48,004 nucleotides of DNA. It comes from an uncultured Muribaculaceae bacterium. GTDB lineage: Bacteria > Bacteroidota > Bacteroidia > Bacteroidales > Muribaculaceae. The notes beneath the pieces are model-generated. The model was not told the DNA's origin. It made no database searches and saw only the letters and a list, made by a program, of their open reading frames with translations. How positions within the stretch are numbered: position 1 is the first letter of the stretch; each line of letters starts with the position of its first letter. The stretch covers positions 1 through 48,004 of the forward strand of contig CAKUKR010000005.1 in the NCBI GenBank assembly GCA_934663645.1, in the 5' to 3' direction. Positions 35,246 through 43,795 of this stretch are shown in pieces. Made by a program: the position numbers and the translations under genes.

Positions 35246-35296
35246 GCAATACACAGACACCAAAAACATTCACCAAAACACATTCATACACAAATC

Positions 35297-36031
35297 ATGG
35301 CAAGAGAACTTGACAAAGGCAATTCCATTGACCTGACCAAAGACAACGGCACCAGCCTCACCTCATTCTGCGTGGGGGCGAACTGGGGGCAGATAGTGCA
35401 CCGCTACATCTGGGGGCTCATCAAGACCTACGAGGATGTGGACCTCGACCTGAGCTGCATCATGACCGATGCGCAGGGCAACATGGTGGACCACCTGTAC
35501 TCGCCGCTGTACCGCAAATACTTCCTCGCAGAGAACGGGCTGATGCCTGGCAAGCTCGTCACCCGCGACGGCTCTATGCGCCACTCCGAGGACGACGTGG
35601 CGGGCAACGACGGAGCGTCTACCAACGGCAAGGAGCTGAAGGGCGTTGACATCGACAACGAGTACATCACCGTGGACCTGCGACGCATCGCGCCGGCTGT
35701 GCAGCAGATATTCTTCTTCCTCAACGTCTGTGGCGAGGAGCGCAAGAGATGGTGGTTCTTCTGGAAGAAGAGACGCGACTTCTCCAAGATACCCTATGCA
35801 TACATACGCATGTATGAGTATGACCGTGTCCCCACCAACGTCACCTCGATATTCGCCTCCTACAACGTCGCCTCGGCGCACACCGCCGGCGGAGCCCGCT
35901 CGCTCATCATGGCGAAGCTCTACCGCAGCGGCAACGGCTGGAAGTTCAAGGCTATCGGAGACGCCTACAACGACAAGAACCTCTGCCACACAATAAAGAG
36001 AATATTAACTAATTATAGCAAAGTAAAATAA
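35297..36031 (+). CDS. Divergent TerD-family protein with basic-aromatic insert
   Basis: The 244-residue protein keeps the TerD frame (MARELDKGNSIDLTKDNG, VDLDLSCIMTDAQGNMVDHLY, DDVAGNDGAS, ITVDLRRIAPAVQQIFFFLNV, and MAKLYRSGNGWKFKAIGDAYNDKN at the end). It has an unusual insert, RKRWWFFWKKRRDF (about residues 152-165), rich in Trp, Phe, Lys and Arg, as if made to touch a membrane or a nucleic acid. It lies 51 bp after the TerA-like gene and 1 bp before the first VWA gene. Confidence 0.87.
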   Translation: MARELDKGNSIDLTKDNGTSLTSFCVGANWGQIVHRYIWGLIKTYEDVDLDLSCIMTDAQGNMVDHLYSPLYRKYFLAENGLMPGKLVTRDGSMRHSEDDVAGNDGASTNGKELKGVDIDNEYITVDLRRIAPAVQQIFFFLNVCGEERKRWWFFWKKRRDFSKIPYAYIRMYEYDRVPTNVTSIFASYNVASAHTAGGARSLIMAKLYRSGNGWKFKAIGDAYNDKNLCHTIKRILTNYSKVK

Positions 36032-36032
36032 G

Positions 36033-36671
36033 ATGAGAAGACTACCTATCTACCTGCTCCTCGACACCTCCGGCTCTATGTACGGAGAACCTATCGAAGC
36101 GGTAAAGAACGGCATCCAGGTGCTATATTCGGCACTGAAAGGCAATGCGTACGCACTGGAGACTGCATACCTCAGCATCATCACCTTCGACAGCAACGCC
36201 AAGCAGATTCTCCCCCTGACAGAAGTGGCGCAACTCCAAACGCCGGAAATCTCCGCAAGCGGCTGCACCGTCATGGGCGAAGCTCTGAAACTCGCCGCCG
36301 AGCGTGCTTCACAGGAAGTCGCCAAAAACACCTTCGAACAGAAGGGCGACTGGAAGCCGATGATGTTCATCATGACTGACGGCGCACCCACCGACGACCT
36401 CGACAAGGGCATCGCCGAGTTCAACAAGGAGAAGTGGGGCATGGTGGTGGCATGTGCTGCCGGTTCGGGCGCACACACCGACACACTGAAGAAAATCACC
36501 AGCAACGTGGTCAAGCTCGACACTACCGACAAGGGGCAAATCGAAGCTTTCTTCAAGTGGGTGTCACAATCTGTCATCACCTCGAGCCAGAAAGTCGAGG
36601 AGGGTGGCGCACAGGCCGAAACCCTCAGCGAGCTGCCGCCGCCACCGCCTGAAGTGAACATCGTACTGTAA
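36033..36671 (+). CDS. terY: TerY-type VWA-domain protein 1
   Basis: The 212-residue protein is a von Willebrand factor A domain: the MIDAS motif is DTSGS (Asp11-Ser15), the second Thr site is in SGCTVMGEAL and the third Asp in IMTDGAPTDD. The tail is proline-rich (ELPPPPPEVNIVL). TerY proteins bind a divalent metal and act with a kinase and a PP2C phosphatase in the TerY-P triad. The start lies 1 bp after the TerD copy, and a hairpin follows the gene. Confidence 0.93.
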   Translation: MRRLPIYLLLDTSGSMYGEPIEAVKNGIQVLYSALKGNAYALETAYLSIITFDSNAKQILPLTEVAQLQTPEISASGCTVMGEALKLAAERASQEVAKNTFEQKGDWKPMMFIMTDGAPTDDLDKGIAEFNKEKWGMVVACAAGSGAHTDTLKKITSNVVKLDTTDKGQIEAFFKWVSQSVITSSQKVEEGGAQAETLSELPPPPPEVNIVL

Positions 36672-36686
36672 ATTCTCTCATATACC

Positions 36687-36720
36687 GGGGGGCGCGGCAG
36701 CGAGATGCCGCCGCGCTCCC
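36687..36720 (+). promoter_or_regulatory. Intra-operon hairpin between VWA genes 1 and 2
   Basis: GCGCGGC and GCCGCCGCGC arms around AGCGAGAT form a G/C-rich, slightly bulged hairpin without a T-tract. It could lower or protect the downstream or upstream message. Confidence 0.5.
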
Positions 36721-36771
36721 TCCCCTCTCCCACTCACACAACCGTAACACAATCACCAAAATAACAACACA

Positions 36772-37473
36772 ATGCGAAGACTACCGGTCTACATACTCAT
36801 CGACACCTCCGGCTCTATGCGCGGCGAGCCTATCGAGTCCGTCAAGGTCGGCCTCGAGACAATGCTCTCCACGCTGCGCAGCAACCCTTACGCGCTGGAG
36901 ACGGTATGGCTCAGCATAATCACGTACGACCGCGAGGTCAAGCAGCTGCTCCCGCTCACAGAGCTGTCAAATGTCCGCATACCGGAGATTACAGTCCCCG
37001 AGAGCGGCCCTACGCATACGGGGCTTGCCCTGAAATACCTCTGCGAGAGCGTTGACAGGGAGGTGCGACGCACCACACGAGAGCAGAAGGGCGACTGGAT
37101 GACGCTGATGTTCCTGATGACCGACGGAAAGCCCTCCGACATACAGCTGTACAACGAGATGATACCCGAGGTCAAACGCCGCCACTTTGGCACAATGGCA
37201 GCCTTCGCTGCCGGCATGAACGCCAGGACAGAGCCGCTGCGCAAGCTGACAGACAACACCTTCCGCCTCGACACCGCCGACAGCGCGGCTTTCTCGCAGC
37301 TGTTCAAGTGGGTGTCCGACACGGTGATAGAAGGTTCCATAAGGGCAAACAGCGAGCCTAACGGCAGCCTGACATTCCCCCAGCCCAAGCCTGCGACGCC
37401 CAAACAAGAGGACAAGCCGACGGCCTCCGACGACACCCTCCCCCCTCCGCCGGACGAAATAACCATACTGTAA
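36772..37473 (+). CDS. TerY-type VWA-domain protein 2
   Basis: The 233-residue protein is close to copy 1: MIDAS DTSGS at residues 11-15, GPTHTGLAL and LMTDGKPSD. The tail is again proline-rich and ends in LPPPPDEITIL, matching the closing PPPPPEVNIVL of copy 1. The shared tail may be a docking peptide for a common partner (inference). It is 13 bp before the AIM24 gene. Confidence 0.92.
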   Translation: MRRLPVYILIDTSGSMRGEPIESVKVGLETMLSTLRSNPYALETVWLSIITYDREVKQLLPLTELSNVRIPEITVPESGPTHTGLALKYLCESVDREVRRTTREQKGDWMTLMFLMTDGKPSDIQLYNEMIPEVKRRHFGTMAAFAAGMNARTEPLRKLTDNTFRLDTADSAAFSQLFKWVSDTVIEGSIRANSEPNGSLTFPQPKPATPKQEDKPTASDDTLPPPPDEITIL

Positions 37474-37486
37474 ATCACTGAACGAC

Positions 37487-38101
37487 ATGAACTGCAAACT
37501 GACTGGCAATTTCGCCAAAATGATACAGGTGGAACTCGCTCCCGGCGAGGAGTTCTACGGCGAGCGAGGCTCGACCATATACATCGAGGACGGCATCACG
37601 ATGACCTCCGAGGGCAACGGCAAGTCGTTGGGCAAGCTGCTAGGTGCCAAGCTGTCGGGCGAATCGTTCCTGATAGTCCATTTCCGCAACAACTCCCACG
37701 AGACACGCCGCCTGGCGCTGGGCAAGCATACCTGCATCACCCACGTCAAGATAGACCCCTCGTCGAGCCTGATATGCAAGAGCGGAGCATACTTCGCCTC
37801 AAACCGACATGTGGACATCGACACGCGCCTCTCGATAGCGAGCCTCTTCGGCGGCAACGGCGCGTTGCTGCAACGCCTCTCGGGCGACGCCACTGTGTTC
37901 CTCGAGTGCTTCGGCGACCCTGTCGTCATCGACCTGCAGTACGGCCAGAAGGTGCGTGTGGACGAAAACCACTTCCTCGCCGCACAGGGCATCTCCGACG
38001 GCAAAATTAGCCCTGACTGGTCGCTGAAGAACATATTCGGCGGCGAAGGCCTAAGCCTCCTCGAAATAACAGGCCCGGGCAGGGTATTCGTAAACCCCTG
38101 A
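37487..38101 (+). CDS. AIM24-family protein
   Basis: The 204-residue protein looks like the AIM24/TIGR00266 family, a beta-helix-like fold related to the TRAP RNA-binding fold. Recognisable segments are MIQVELAPGEEFYGERGSTIYIEDGI, LGKLLGAKLSGESFLIVHFRN, and VRVDENHFLAAQ and GEGLSLLEITGPGRVFVNP at the end. AIM24 homologues occur in several ter-type loci. Its molecular role is unknown. It lies between VWA genes 2 and 3. Confidence 0.82.
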   Translation: MNCKLTGNFAKMIQVELAPGEEFYGERGSTIYIEDGITMTSEGNGKSLGKLLGAKLSGESFLIVHFRNNSHETRRLALGKHTCITHVKIDPSSSLICKSGAYFASNRHVDIDTRLSIASLFGGNGALLQRLSGDATVFLECFGDPVVIDLQYGQKVRVDENHFLAAQGISDGKISPDWSLKNIFGGEGLSLLEITGPGRVFVNP

Positions 38102-38149
38102 CCCTGACCGGAAAACAACCAAACATCAACAAACCAAAACGACACTACA

Positions 38150-39196
38150 ATGCGACGACTACCCATTTATTTCCTCATAGACGTATCAGAGTCCATGGTG
38201 GGCGAACCCATAGAGCAGGTGCAGCGCGGCATCCGCGACATCATTCAGAACCTGCGCGTAGACCCGTATGCCCTCGAGACGGCATTCATCTCCATTATCG
38301 CCTTTGCCGGCAAGGCCCGCCAGCTCACTCCCCTGACGGAGCTGTACAAGTTCTATCCCCCTGAACTCCCCATAGGCGGCGGCACATCACTCGGCGCCGG
38401 GCTGGAGTGCCTCATGGACGACATGGACCGCAACGTCCAGAAGACCACCGCTGCCGTCAAGGGGGACTGGAAGCCTATCATATTCCTCTTCACCGACGGC
38501 AACCCGACAGACCGCTACCAGGCTGCCTTCCGCCGCTGGAACGACAACTACCGCCGCCATTGCAGCCTCGTGGTCGTGTCGCTAGGTGACAACGCCAACA
38601 CCCTCACGCTGGCGCAGCTGACCGAGAACGTCCTGATGCTCAAGGACACCGACGCCGAGTCATTCGCCAAGTTCTTCAAGTGGGTGACTGCCTCGATACA
38701 GGCCACCAGCCAGAGCGCGACCACACAGGCTGACGACGAGGTGAAACTCGCCCCGACTTCGGGCATCAACCTCGAAAAGGCCGACACGACACGCAACGTC
38801 ATCATAGACGAGAACTTCGCCATACTGCACGGCCGCTGCCAGAACACCGGCAAGGACTACCTGGTGAAGTATGCCCGCCGCAACCCCTCGCCCGAATTCG
38901 AGGCTCTCAACGAGCTGCACCCGCAGGGCTTCAAGCTCGTCGGCGCATACCCAATTGACAAGGACGAATACGCCTCACTCTCGACCGGAGAGACCCGCAA
39001 CATCAACACAACGCAGCTCTTCGGGAGGCCCACCTGCCCCTGCTGCGGCAACCAGCTGGGCGTGGTGGTATGCGAGTGCGGCAACATATTCTGCGTCGGC
39101 GAGAGCCGCACCAACAAATGCCCATGGTGCGGTCTCGAGGGAACGCTCGGCACTATCGGCGAGGGTGGCGCAGACGTAGCACAAGGACAAGGATAA
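38150..39196 (+). CDS. TerY-type VWA protein 3 with C-terminal zinc ribbon
   Basis: The 348-residue protein has a VWA domain (MIDAS DVSES, Asp11/Ser13/Ser15 intact; GGGTSLGAGL; LFTDGNPTD) and a C-terminal region of about 130 residues. That region has a beta-rich part followed by eight cysteines in CPCC, CECGNIFC and CPWC, as in the metal-binding TerY C-terminal domain. The change from DTSGS to DVSES keeps the metal ligands. It comes directly before the PP2C gene (13 bp). Confidence 0.9.
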   Translation: MRRLPIYFLIDVSESMVGEPIEQVQRGIRDIIQNLRVDPYALETAFISIIAFAGKARQLTPLTELYKFYPPELPIGGGTSLGAGLECLMDDMDRNVQKTTAAVKGDWKPIIFLFTDGNPTDRYQAAFRRWNDNYRRHCSLVVVSLGDNANTLTLAQLTENVLMLKDTDAESFAKFFKWVTASIQATSQSATTQADDEVKLAPTSGINLEKADTTRNVIIDENFAILHGRCQNTGKDYLVKYARRNPSPEFEALNELHPQGFKLVGAYPIDKDEYASLSTGETRNINTTQLFGRPTCPCCGNQLGVVVCECGNIFCVGESRTNKCPWCGLEGTLGTIGEGGADVAQGQG

Positions 39197-39209
39197 ACCA
39201 AGACAAGAC

Positions 39210-40682
39210 ATGACAACAACCACAAAAAACCACCAAGTCAACGACCGCACCCCGATGCGCTCATACCTGACGGATTTCCAACGCCTCATGCACACCCTGA
39301 TGTCAGAGGCCGGAATACCCGAAAGCGAGAAGATGAAGTTCATCAAGTGGACCGTGGAGACTCTCTGGAAAGGATATAACGACGAGAAAATGGAGAAGCA
39401 GAAGAATTTCGAACTGGCGATACGCGACCTGCACATCGTCGTGCCTAACGGCACTGACAAGGAGGCGTTCAGCTGCGCGATAGACCTGAAGGATATGACC
39501 GGCAAGGTCAAGGACATCACCCTCATCGAGGGGGAGCATACAGGGCTGTCGCTCACTCGCGGCGAGGACGGCACGTACACCCTCAGCGGCAAGCCGGCAG
39601 CTACTGGCGACTTCAAGCTGCGCCTGCAGTTCACCGCCGTGGACGATGACATCCATACGCCTGCGGAGATTGAGCTGCCGTGGGCTGTCAACCACAACCC
39701 CCGCGACCTGTGGAAAGAGGTAGACTGCGACCCCAGCCTCCCCTTCCTGCGTCCCGACACAGCCGCCGAATACATCAAGGTGGAAGCGCAGGACGGCACT
39801 CCGCGCAAAGACATCGTCGCTGCAAGCCGCAGAGGACGCAGCCACGCGCAGGAGGGGAAGCCGCGTGACGACGACTTCAGCATCGGGCACTGCGAAACCT
39901 CTGACTGGTACATCCTCGCCGTTGCCGACGGTGCAGGGTCGGCCAAATATTCGCGCCGGGGAGCGCAGGTGGCGTGCGACACCGTGACAAGCCGCTGCAT
40001 GGAGATGCTCGCTGACAACGAGGAGCTTGAGAAGGCGATAGCCGACTACGCCGCAGACCGCGAGGACGATACAAAGATACAGACTCTGTCCAGAATGGTA
40101 TACAACGCCATGTCGGAAACGGCACACGAGGCACACAGAGCCGTATGCAAACTGCCTGAAACAGAGAAGGAGGTCGAGGGAGCTTCTGTCCGCGACTTCA
40201 GCACAACGCTGATGTTTGCCGTCTGCAAGCGGTTCGACTTCGGCTGGTTCATCGCCTCGTTCTGGGTAGGCGACGGCGCGATGTGCCTCTACGACGAGAA
40301 CACCAAGACCGCCAAGCTGCTCGGCACGCCCGACGAGGGAGAGTTCTCCGGACAGACGCGCTTCCTGACCATGAAGGAGATATTCCGCGAGAGCGGGGAG
40401 ATTGCCAAGCGCGTGCGCATGGCCATAGTGCCAGACTTCACCGCCCTGATGCTCATGACCGACGGCGTGTCGGACGCGATGTTCCATAGCGAGAAGGACC
40501 TCAACGACCCCGAAAAGTGGGCTGAAATGTACGGCAAGCTGCGCCAGGGTTTCCCTGACGACGAAATCGGCGGCGTTGACCTGACTGATGACAACGAGGA
40601 GGCCAAGAACCAGCTGCTCGGCTGGCTCAACTTCTGGAGCCGCGGCAACCACGACGACCGCACAATAGCAATACTATACTAA
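39210..40682 (+). CDS. PP2C-family protein phosphatase with N-terminal Ig-like domain
   Basis: Residues 1-75 are helical. Residues about 75-150 look like an Ig-like domain (LSLTRGEDGTYTLSGKPAATGDFKLRLQFTA). Residues 205-490 are PP2C: RDDDFSIG, VADGAGSAKYSRRGA, FIASFWVGDGAMCLY, MLMTDGVSD and NHDDRTIAILY provide all metal-binding aspartates. It should remove phosphate from Ser/Thr with Mn2+/Mg2+ and is the expected opponent of the kinase encoded 14 bp downstream. No signal peptide is present, so the Ig-like domain is cytoplasmic. Confidence 0.92.
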   Translation: MTTTTKNHQVNDRTPMRSYLTDFQRLMHTLMSEAGIPESEKMKFIKWTVETLWKGYNDEKMEKQKNFELAIRDLHIVVPNGTDKEAFSCAIDLKDMTGKVKDITLIEGEHTGLSLTRGEDGTYTLSGKPAATGDFKLRLQFTAVDDDIHTPAEIELPWAVNHNPRDLWKEVDCDPSLPFLRPDTAAEYIKVEAQDGTPRKDIVAASRRGRSHAQEGKPRDDDFSIGHCETSDWYILAVADGAGSAKYSRRGAQVACDTVTSRCMEMLADNEELEKAIADYAADREDDTKIQTLSRMVYNAMSETAHEAHRAVCKLPETEKEVEGASVRDFSTTLMFAVCKRFDFGWFIASFWVGDGAMCLYDENTKTAKLLGTPDEGEFSGQTRFLTMKEIFRESGEIAKRVRMAIVPDFTALMLMTDGVSDAMFHSEKDLNDPEKWAEMYGKLRQGFPDDEIGGVDLTDDNEEAKNQLLGWLNFWSRGNHDDRTIAILY

Positions 40683-40696
40683 ACACAGACAGACAC

Positions 40697-42211
40697 ATGG
40701 CAGACAAAGCAGAAAAGACCGTGACACTGACAGCCGCCGACGGCACGACGGTGCAGTTCATTGACAAGATAATAGGCGCGGGAGGCATGAAGGACGTGTA
40801 TTTCAGCCCCGACAAGTCATACGCCGTAGCCTTCTACCGCAAGCTCGAGGGCAAGGACAAGACGCTCGCCAAGAGCCGCCTCGAGGACATCGTCGGCAAA
40901 TACCGCGAGAGCATCTTCGACCAGCCCGGCGGCGAATACTGGGAACGGCTGTTCTGCTGGCCCAGACGCATAGTGGAATGGGAGGGCAAGCTCGGCTTCA
41001 CGATGCCCGTATACCCCGAGCAGTTCTTCTTCAAGGACGGCATGTTCAAGGGCAAGGAGAAGGAGGGGAAATGGTTTGCGTCGGCCAAGCTGCGCAACCG
41101 CTTTCTCACCGCCGACCAGAAAGGGACATGGCTCTCCTCATTCCAGATATGCCTGCAGATAGCGCGTGCCATACGCCGTCTGCACGCCGCCGGCCTCGCA
41201 CACTCCGACCTGTCGTACAAGAACATACTCGTTGACCCCGACACTGGCACAGCCGTATTCGCCAACATCATCGACTGCGACGGCCTCGTAGTGCCGGGCA
41301 AGTACCCCCCCGACGTGATAGGCACGCAGGACTTCATCGCCCCCGAGGTGCTGCAGACCAAGTCGCTGCCCATGAGCAACCCCGCAAAGAAGCTACCCAG
41401 CATCCTGACCGACCGCCACGCCCTCGCCGTCCTCATCTACATGTACCTGCTCAACCGCCACCCCCTGCGCGGAGGCAAGGTGAATGACCTCGACCCGGGA
41501 CGCGACGAGGAGCTGTCAATGGGCGAGAAAGCACTCTTCATCGAGCACCCCACAGACCGCAGCAACCGCCCCAAGCTGTCAGCCCTCGAGCCCTCGGAAC
41601 TGCCGCAGGGCGATGTCGACAAGCTGCCATACACCATCTGCGGCCCGTACCTCAAGGAGCTATTCGACCGCGCATTCATCGACGGCCTGCACGACCCCGC
41701 GAAACGCCCCACAGCCGCCGAATGGGAGACCGCCCTGGTCAAGACCGCTGACCTGATGCAGCCATGCCAGAACACCTCCGGCTGCGAAGCGCACTGGTTC
41801 GTCTTCGACAACTCCAGGAAGCCGCGCTGCCCCTTCTGCGGCACGGAATACCACGGACAGCTGCCAGTGCTGAACCTATACTTCTCCCCCTCGCACGGCA
41901 AGTTCGTCCCCGAGAGCTACCGCCTGATGGTATACGACAAGCAGACGCTCTACATGTGGCACGTCAACCGCTTCATAACCCCTGGCGAGAAAGTCAGCGA
42001 CGCTGACCGCGTCCCCGCCGGCGACTTCCACTTCCACCAGGGGCGGTGGATACTCATCAACCGCCGACTGCCCGATATGTGGGACGTGACAGGCCCGGAC
42101 AAGCGGCACGTGAAGCCCGGAGAATACGTCGAGCTGACCGAGGGGCGCAAGATACTCCTCTCCTCCGAGAACGGCGGACGCCTCGTGGTGGTGCAGCTGG
42201 TCAGCAACTGA
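40697..42211 (+). CDS. Ser/Thr-kinase-like protein of the TerY-P triad
   Basis: The 504-residue protein has a eukaryotic-type kinase fold: glycine loop IGAGGMKDVYF, catalytic loop HSDLSYKNIL (HSD in place of HRD), metal loop IIDCDGL (DCD in place of DFG) and APE-like IAPEVL. The lysine that normally follows VAxK is not in place (YAVAFYRKL), and a neighbouring Arg or Lys may substitute. The C-terminal part holds a Zn knuckle (CEAHW and CPFC) and a beta-rich domain. It completes the VWA + PP2C + kinase triad. Confidence 0.87.
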   Translation: MADKAEKTVTLTAADGTTVQFIDKIIGAGGMKDVYFSPDKSYAVAFYRKLEGKDKTLAKSRLEDIVGKYRESIFDQPGGEYWERLFCWPRRIVEWEGKLGFTMPVYPEQFFFKDGMFKGKEKEGKWFASAKLRNRFLTADQKGTWLSSFQICLQIARAIRRLHAAGLAHSDLSYKNILVDPDTGTAVFANIIDCDGLVVPGKYPPDVIGTQDFIAPEVLQTKSLPMSNPAKKLPSILTDRHALAVLIYMYLLNRHPLRGGKVNDLDPGRDEELSMGEKALFIEHPTDRSNRPKLSALEPSELPQGDVDKLPYTICGPYLKELFDRAFIDGLHDPAKRPTAAEWETALVKTADLMQPCQNTSGCEAHWFVFDNSRKPRCPFCGTEYHGQLPVLNLYFSPSHGKFVPESYRLMVYDKQTLYMWHVNRFITPGEKVSDADRVPAGDFHFHQGRWILINRRLPDMWDVTGPDKRHVKPGEYVELTEGRKILLSSENGGRLVVVQLVSN

Positions 42212-42213
42212 CG

Positions 42214-42245
42214 TTTGCAAATGACGCGGATTTTGTGTAACTTTG
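42214..42245 (+). promoter_or_regulatory. Promoter of the TerB-like gene
   Basis: TTTG (42214-42217), 20 bp, TAACTTTG (42238-42245). It begins 3 bp after the kinase stop, showing that the TerB-like gene can be expressed apart from the main ter transcript. Confidence 0.85.
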
Positions 42246-42282
42246 TGCCTCACATCACCTACAAATCCAAACGACACCTGAC

Positions 42283-43662
42283 ATGGCACGCATACACAAG
42301 ACCGCGATAGCGCGGATATTCGCCGACCTGATAAATGCCGACCGCATTATCGACAAGGGGGAGATGGAGTTCTGGGACGACATCTGCTCCAAGTACGGCA
42401 TCACCCGCGAGATAGAGACCGAGGCGCAGAAGATGACCTTCGCCCAGGCTGTGAACGTAATATGCGCCGAGGAGGAAGAGGACGTGCTGGGGCTGCGCCG
42501 CGACCTGCTGGGCGACTGCAAGGCCATGACCACCAGCGACGGTTTCTGCGCCCACTCCGAGGCCCTAATCATGATCGCCCTCATCATGGCTCTCGACGAC
42601 TGCGCCGAGGAGCAGGCCGAAGTGTACTCGATACCAAAGGCCGACTTCAACGTGGACGTGGCGACAGCCCTATACATCGAGGACGAATATGACGGGCAGA
42701 CCAACGAGGCGATAGTGCGCGACTACCGCACCATATTCAAGGAGATGCAGCTCCTCGGCTTCCACTTCGTCTACCTGCCCAACATCATACGCCACTACCG
42801 CGAGACCGACGAGCGGCTCATGAAGCAGATACTCACGTTCCTCGCACCCGCCTCGAGCGACGAGCAGATAGAGGGCGACTACCGCTCGCTCATGGGCATG
42901 ACCACAGCCTCGTTCTGCCGCGACCTGCTGGGCAACAAGCTCGGCATCGAGGAGCTGCGGCAGACATACCCCGCCCTGCTCATCAAGATAGGCAGCAGCT
43001 TCGTAGCAGGCCACGCATACTCCAACTACGTCAAGGTCGAGGTGGACGGCGACATACTACGCACAGTCCAGCGGCTGCTCGACCAGTTTGCCGAAATGCT
43101 AAGCAGCGACGTGTTCATCGTCAAGACATCAGAGGAGCGCGGCGACCAGTTCCACTACCACGGCTTCTACAAGCAGCTGCTCGACATCTTCCTCATCCGC
43201 ACCAACGTCCGCAGCCGCGTCGTCATCGACCCCTACCGACAGGAGATACAGTTCCCCGACGTGGGAGAGGTCCTCTCCGGCGTGCACCGCCGCGAGAAGG
43301 CGCTCTTCATACTGCTGCTCTGCCACGGCGCGGACGGCGTCAACTTCAGCACGGCCAAGGCAGAGACGGCACAGCGGCTGCAGCGGCAGTACCGATACAT
43401 CTACGGGCTGCTCGGAGGGGAGTACGACAGCACCCCCGACCTGGCCAACGCCACCACGCGCCGCCCCATGATAGCACGCCTCAAGAACGCGCTCAAGGCG
43501 CTGCCCGAGACCATGTACAACCGCAGCGACTACCAGCTCACGAAAGTCGGCAAAAGGCACTGCATAGCCCCCGACGCGGCAATGGTCTACATCAACACCA
43601 TAGACGGACGGATGCCACTGGCAGACTCCGAGCCGTACCGGAAGGTCACCTCGATGCGCTGA
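42283..43662 (+). CDS. TerB-like helical-domain protein
   Basis: The 459-residue protein starts with a TerB-like helical bundle: ARIFADLINADRIIDKGEMEFWDDICSKYGI with an acidic pattern, followed by AHSEALIMIALIMALDD. TerB domains are small metal-binding four-helix units, often fused to other parts. The middle and C-terminal portions (residues 150-459) are not recognised; a segment with GVHRREKALFILLLCHGADGVNFS may be a helical DNA- or protein-binding unit. It has its own promoter and is followed by the second paired-site regulatory element. Confidence 0.72.
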   Translation: MARIHKTAIARIFADLINADRIIDKGEMEFWDDICSKYGITREIETEAQKMTFAQAVNVICAEEEEDVLGLRRDLLGDCKAMTTSDGFCAHSEALIMIALIMALDDCAEEQAEVYSIPKADFNVDVATALYIEDEYDGQTNEAIVRDYRTIFKEMQLLGFHFVYLPNIIRHYRETDERLMKQILTFLAPASSDEQIEGDYRSLMGMTTASFCRDLLGNKLGIEELRQTYPALLIKIGSSFVAGHAYSNYVKVEVDGDILRTVQRLLDQFAEMLSSDVFIVKTSEERGDQFHYHGFYKQLLDIFLIRTNVRSRVVIDPYRQEIQFPDVGEVLSGVHRREKALFILLLCHGADGVNFSTAKAETAQRLQRQYRYIYGLLGGEYDSTPDLANATTRRPMIARLKNALKALPETMYNRSDYQLTKVGKRHCIAPDAAMVYINTIDGRMPLADSEPYRKVTSMR

Positions 43663-43756
43663 CCGCAACATTGCAGCCCTGCAGACGACATCACGCCGCC
43701 CCGGGGCTGCAATGTTTCAGTATCGCCCGCTGCACCGCCGACACGCCCTATCTTTG
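43662..43756 (+). promoter_or_regulatory. Second paired-site promoter, before the SPFH-tail/Ca2+ ATPase genes
   Basis: The -7 box TATCTTTG is at 43749-43756, without a TTTG -33. Upstream, CCGCAACATTGCAG (43663-43676) and, on the minus strand, CTGAAACATTGCAG (43720-43707) repeat the sites at 33242 and 33299. The two sites are 44 bp apart and the inner one ends 28 bp before the -7 box, exactly as at the ter promoter. The arms extend to a 13-bp inverted repeat (43667-43679 and 43704-43716), which could also form an RNA hairpin ending the TerB-like message. Confidence 0.7.
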
Positions 43757-43795
43757 CACCGTGAAACAATATACAACCACCAATACACTACACTC

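Noticed and set aside
39303..40652. A 449-codon minus-strand frame opposite the PP2C gene
   Set aside because: Same reason: biased composition, no family, and the plus-strand phosphatase has all catalytic motifs.
43667..43716. 13-bp inverted repeat considered only as a terminator of the TerB-like gene
   Set aside because: A terminator role is possible, but the same sites at 33242-33299 follow no plus-strand gene and keep the same distance to a -7 box, so a promoter role is preferred.
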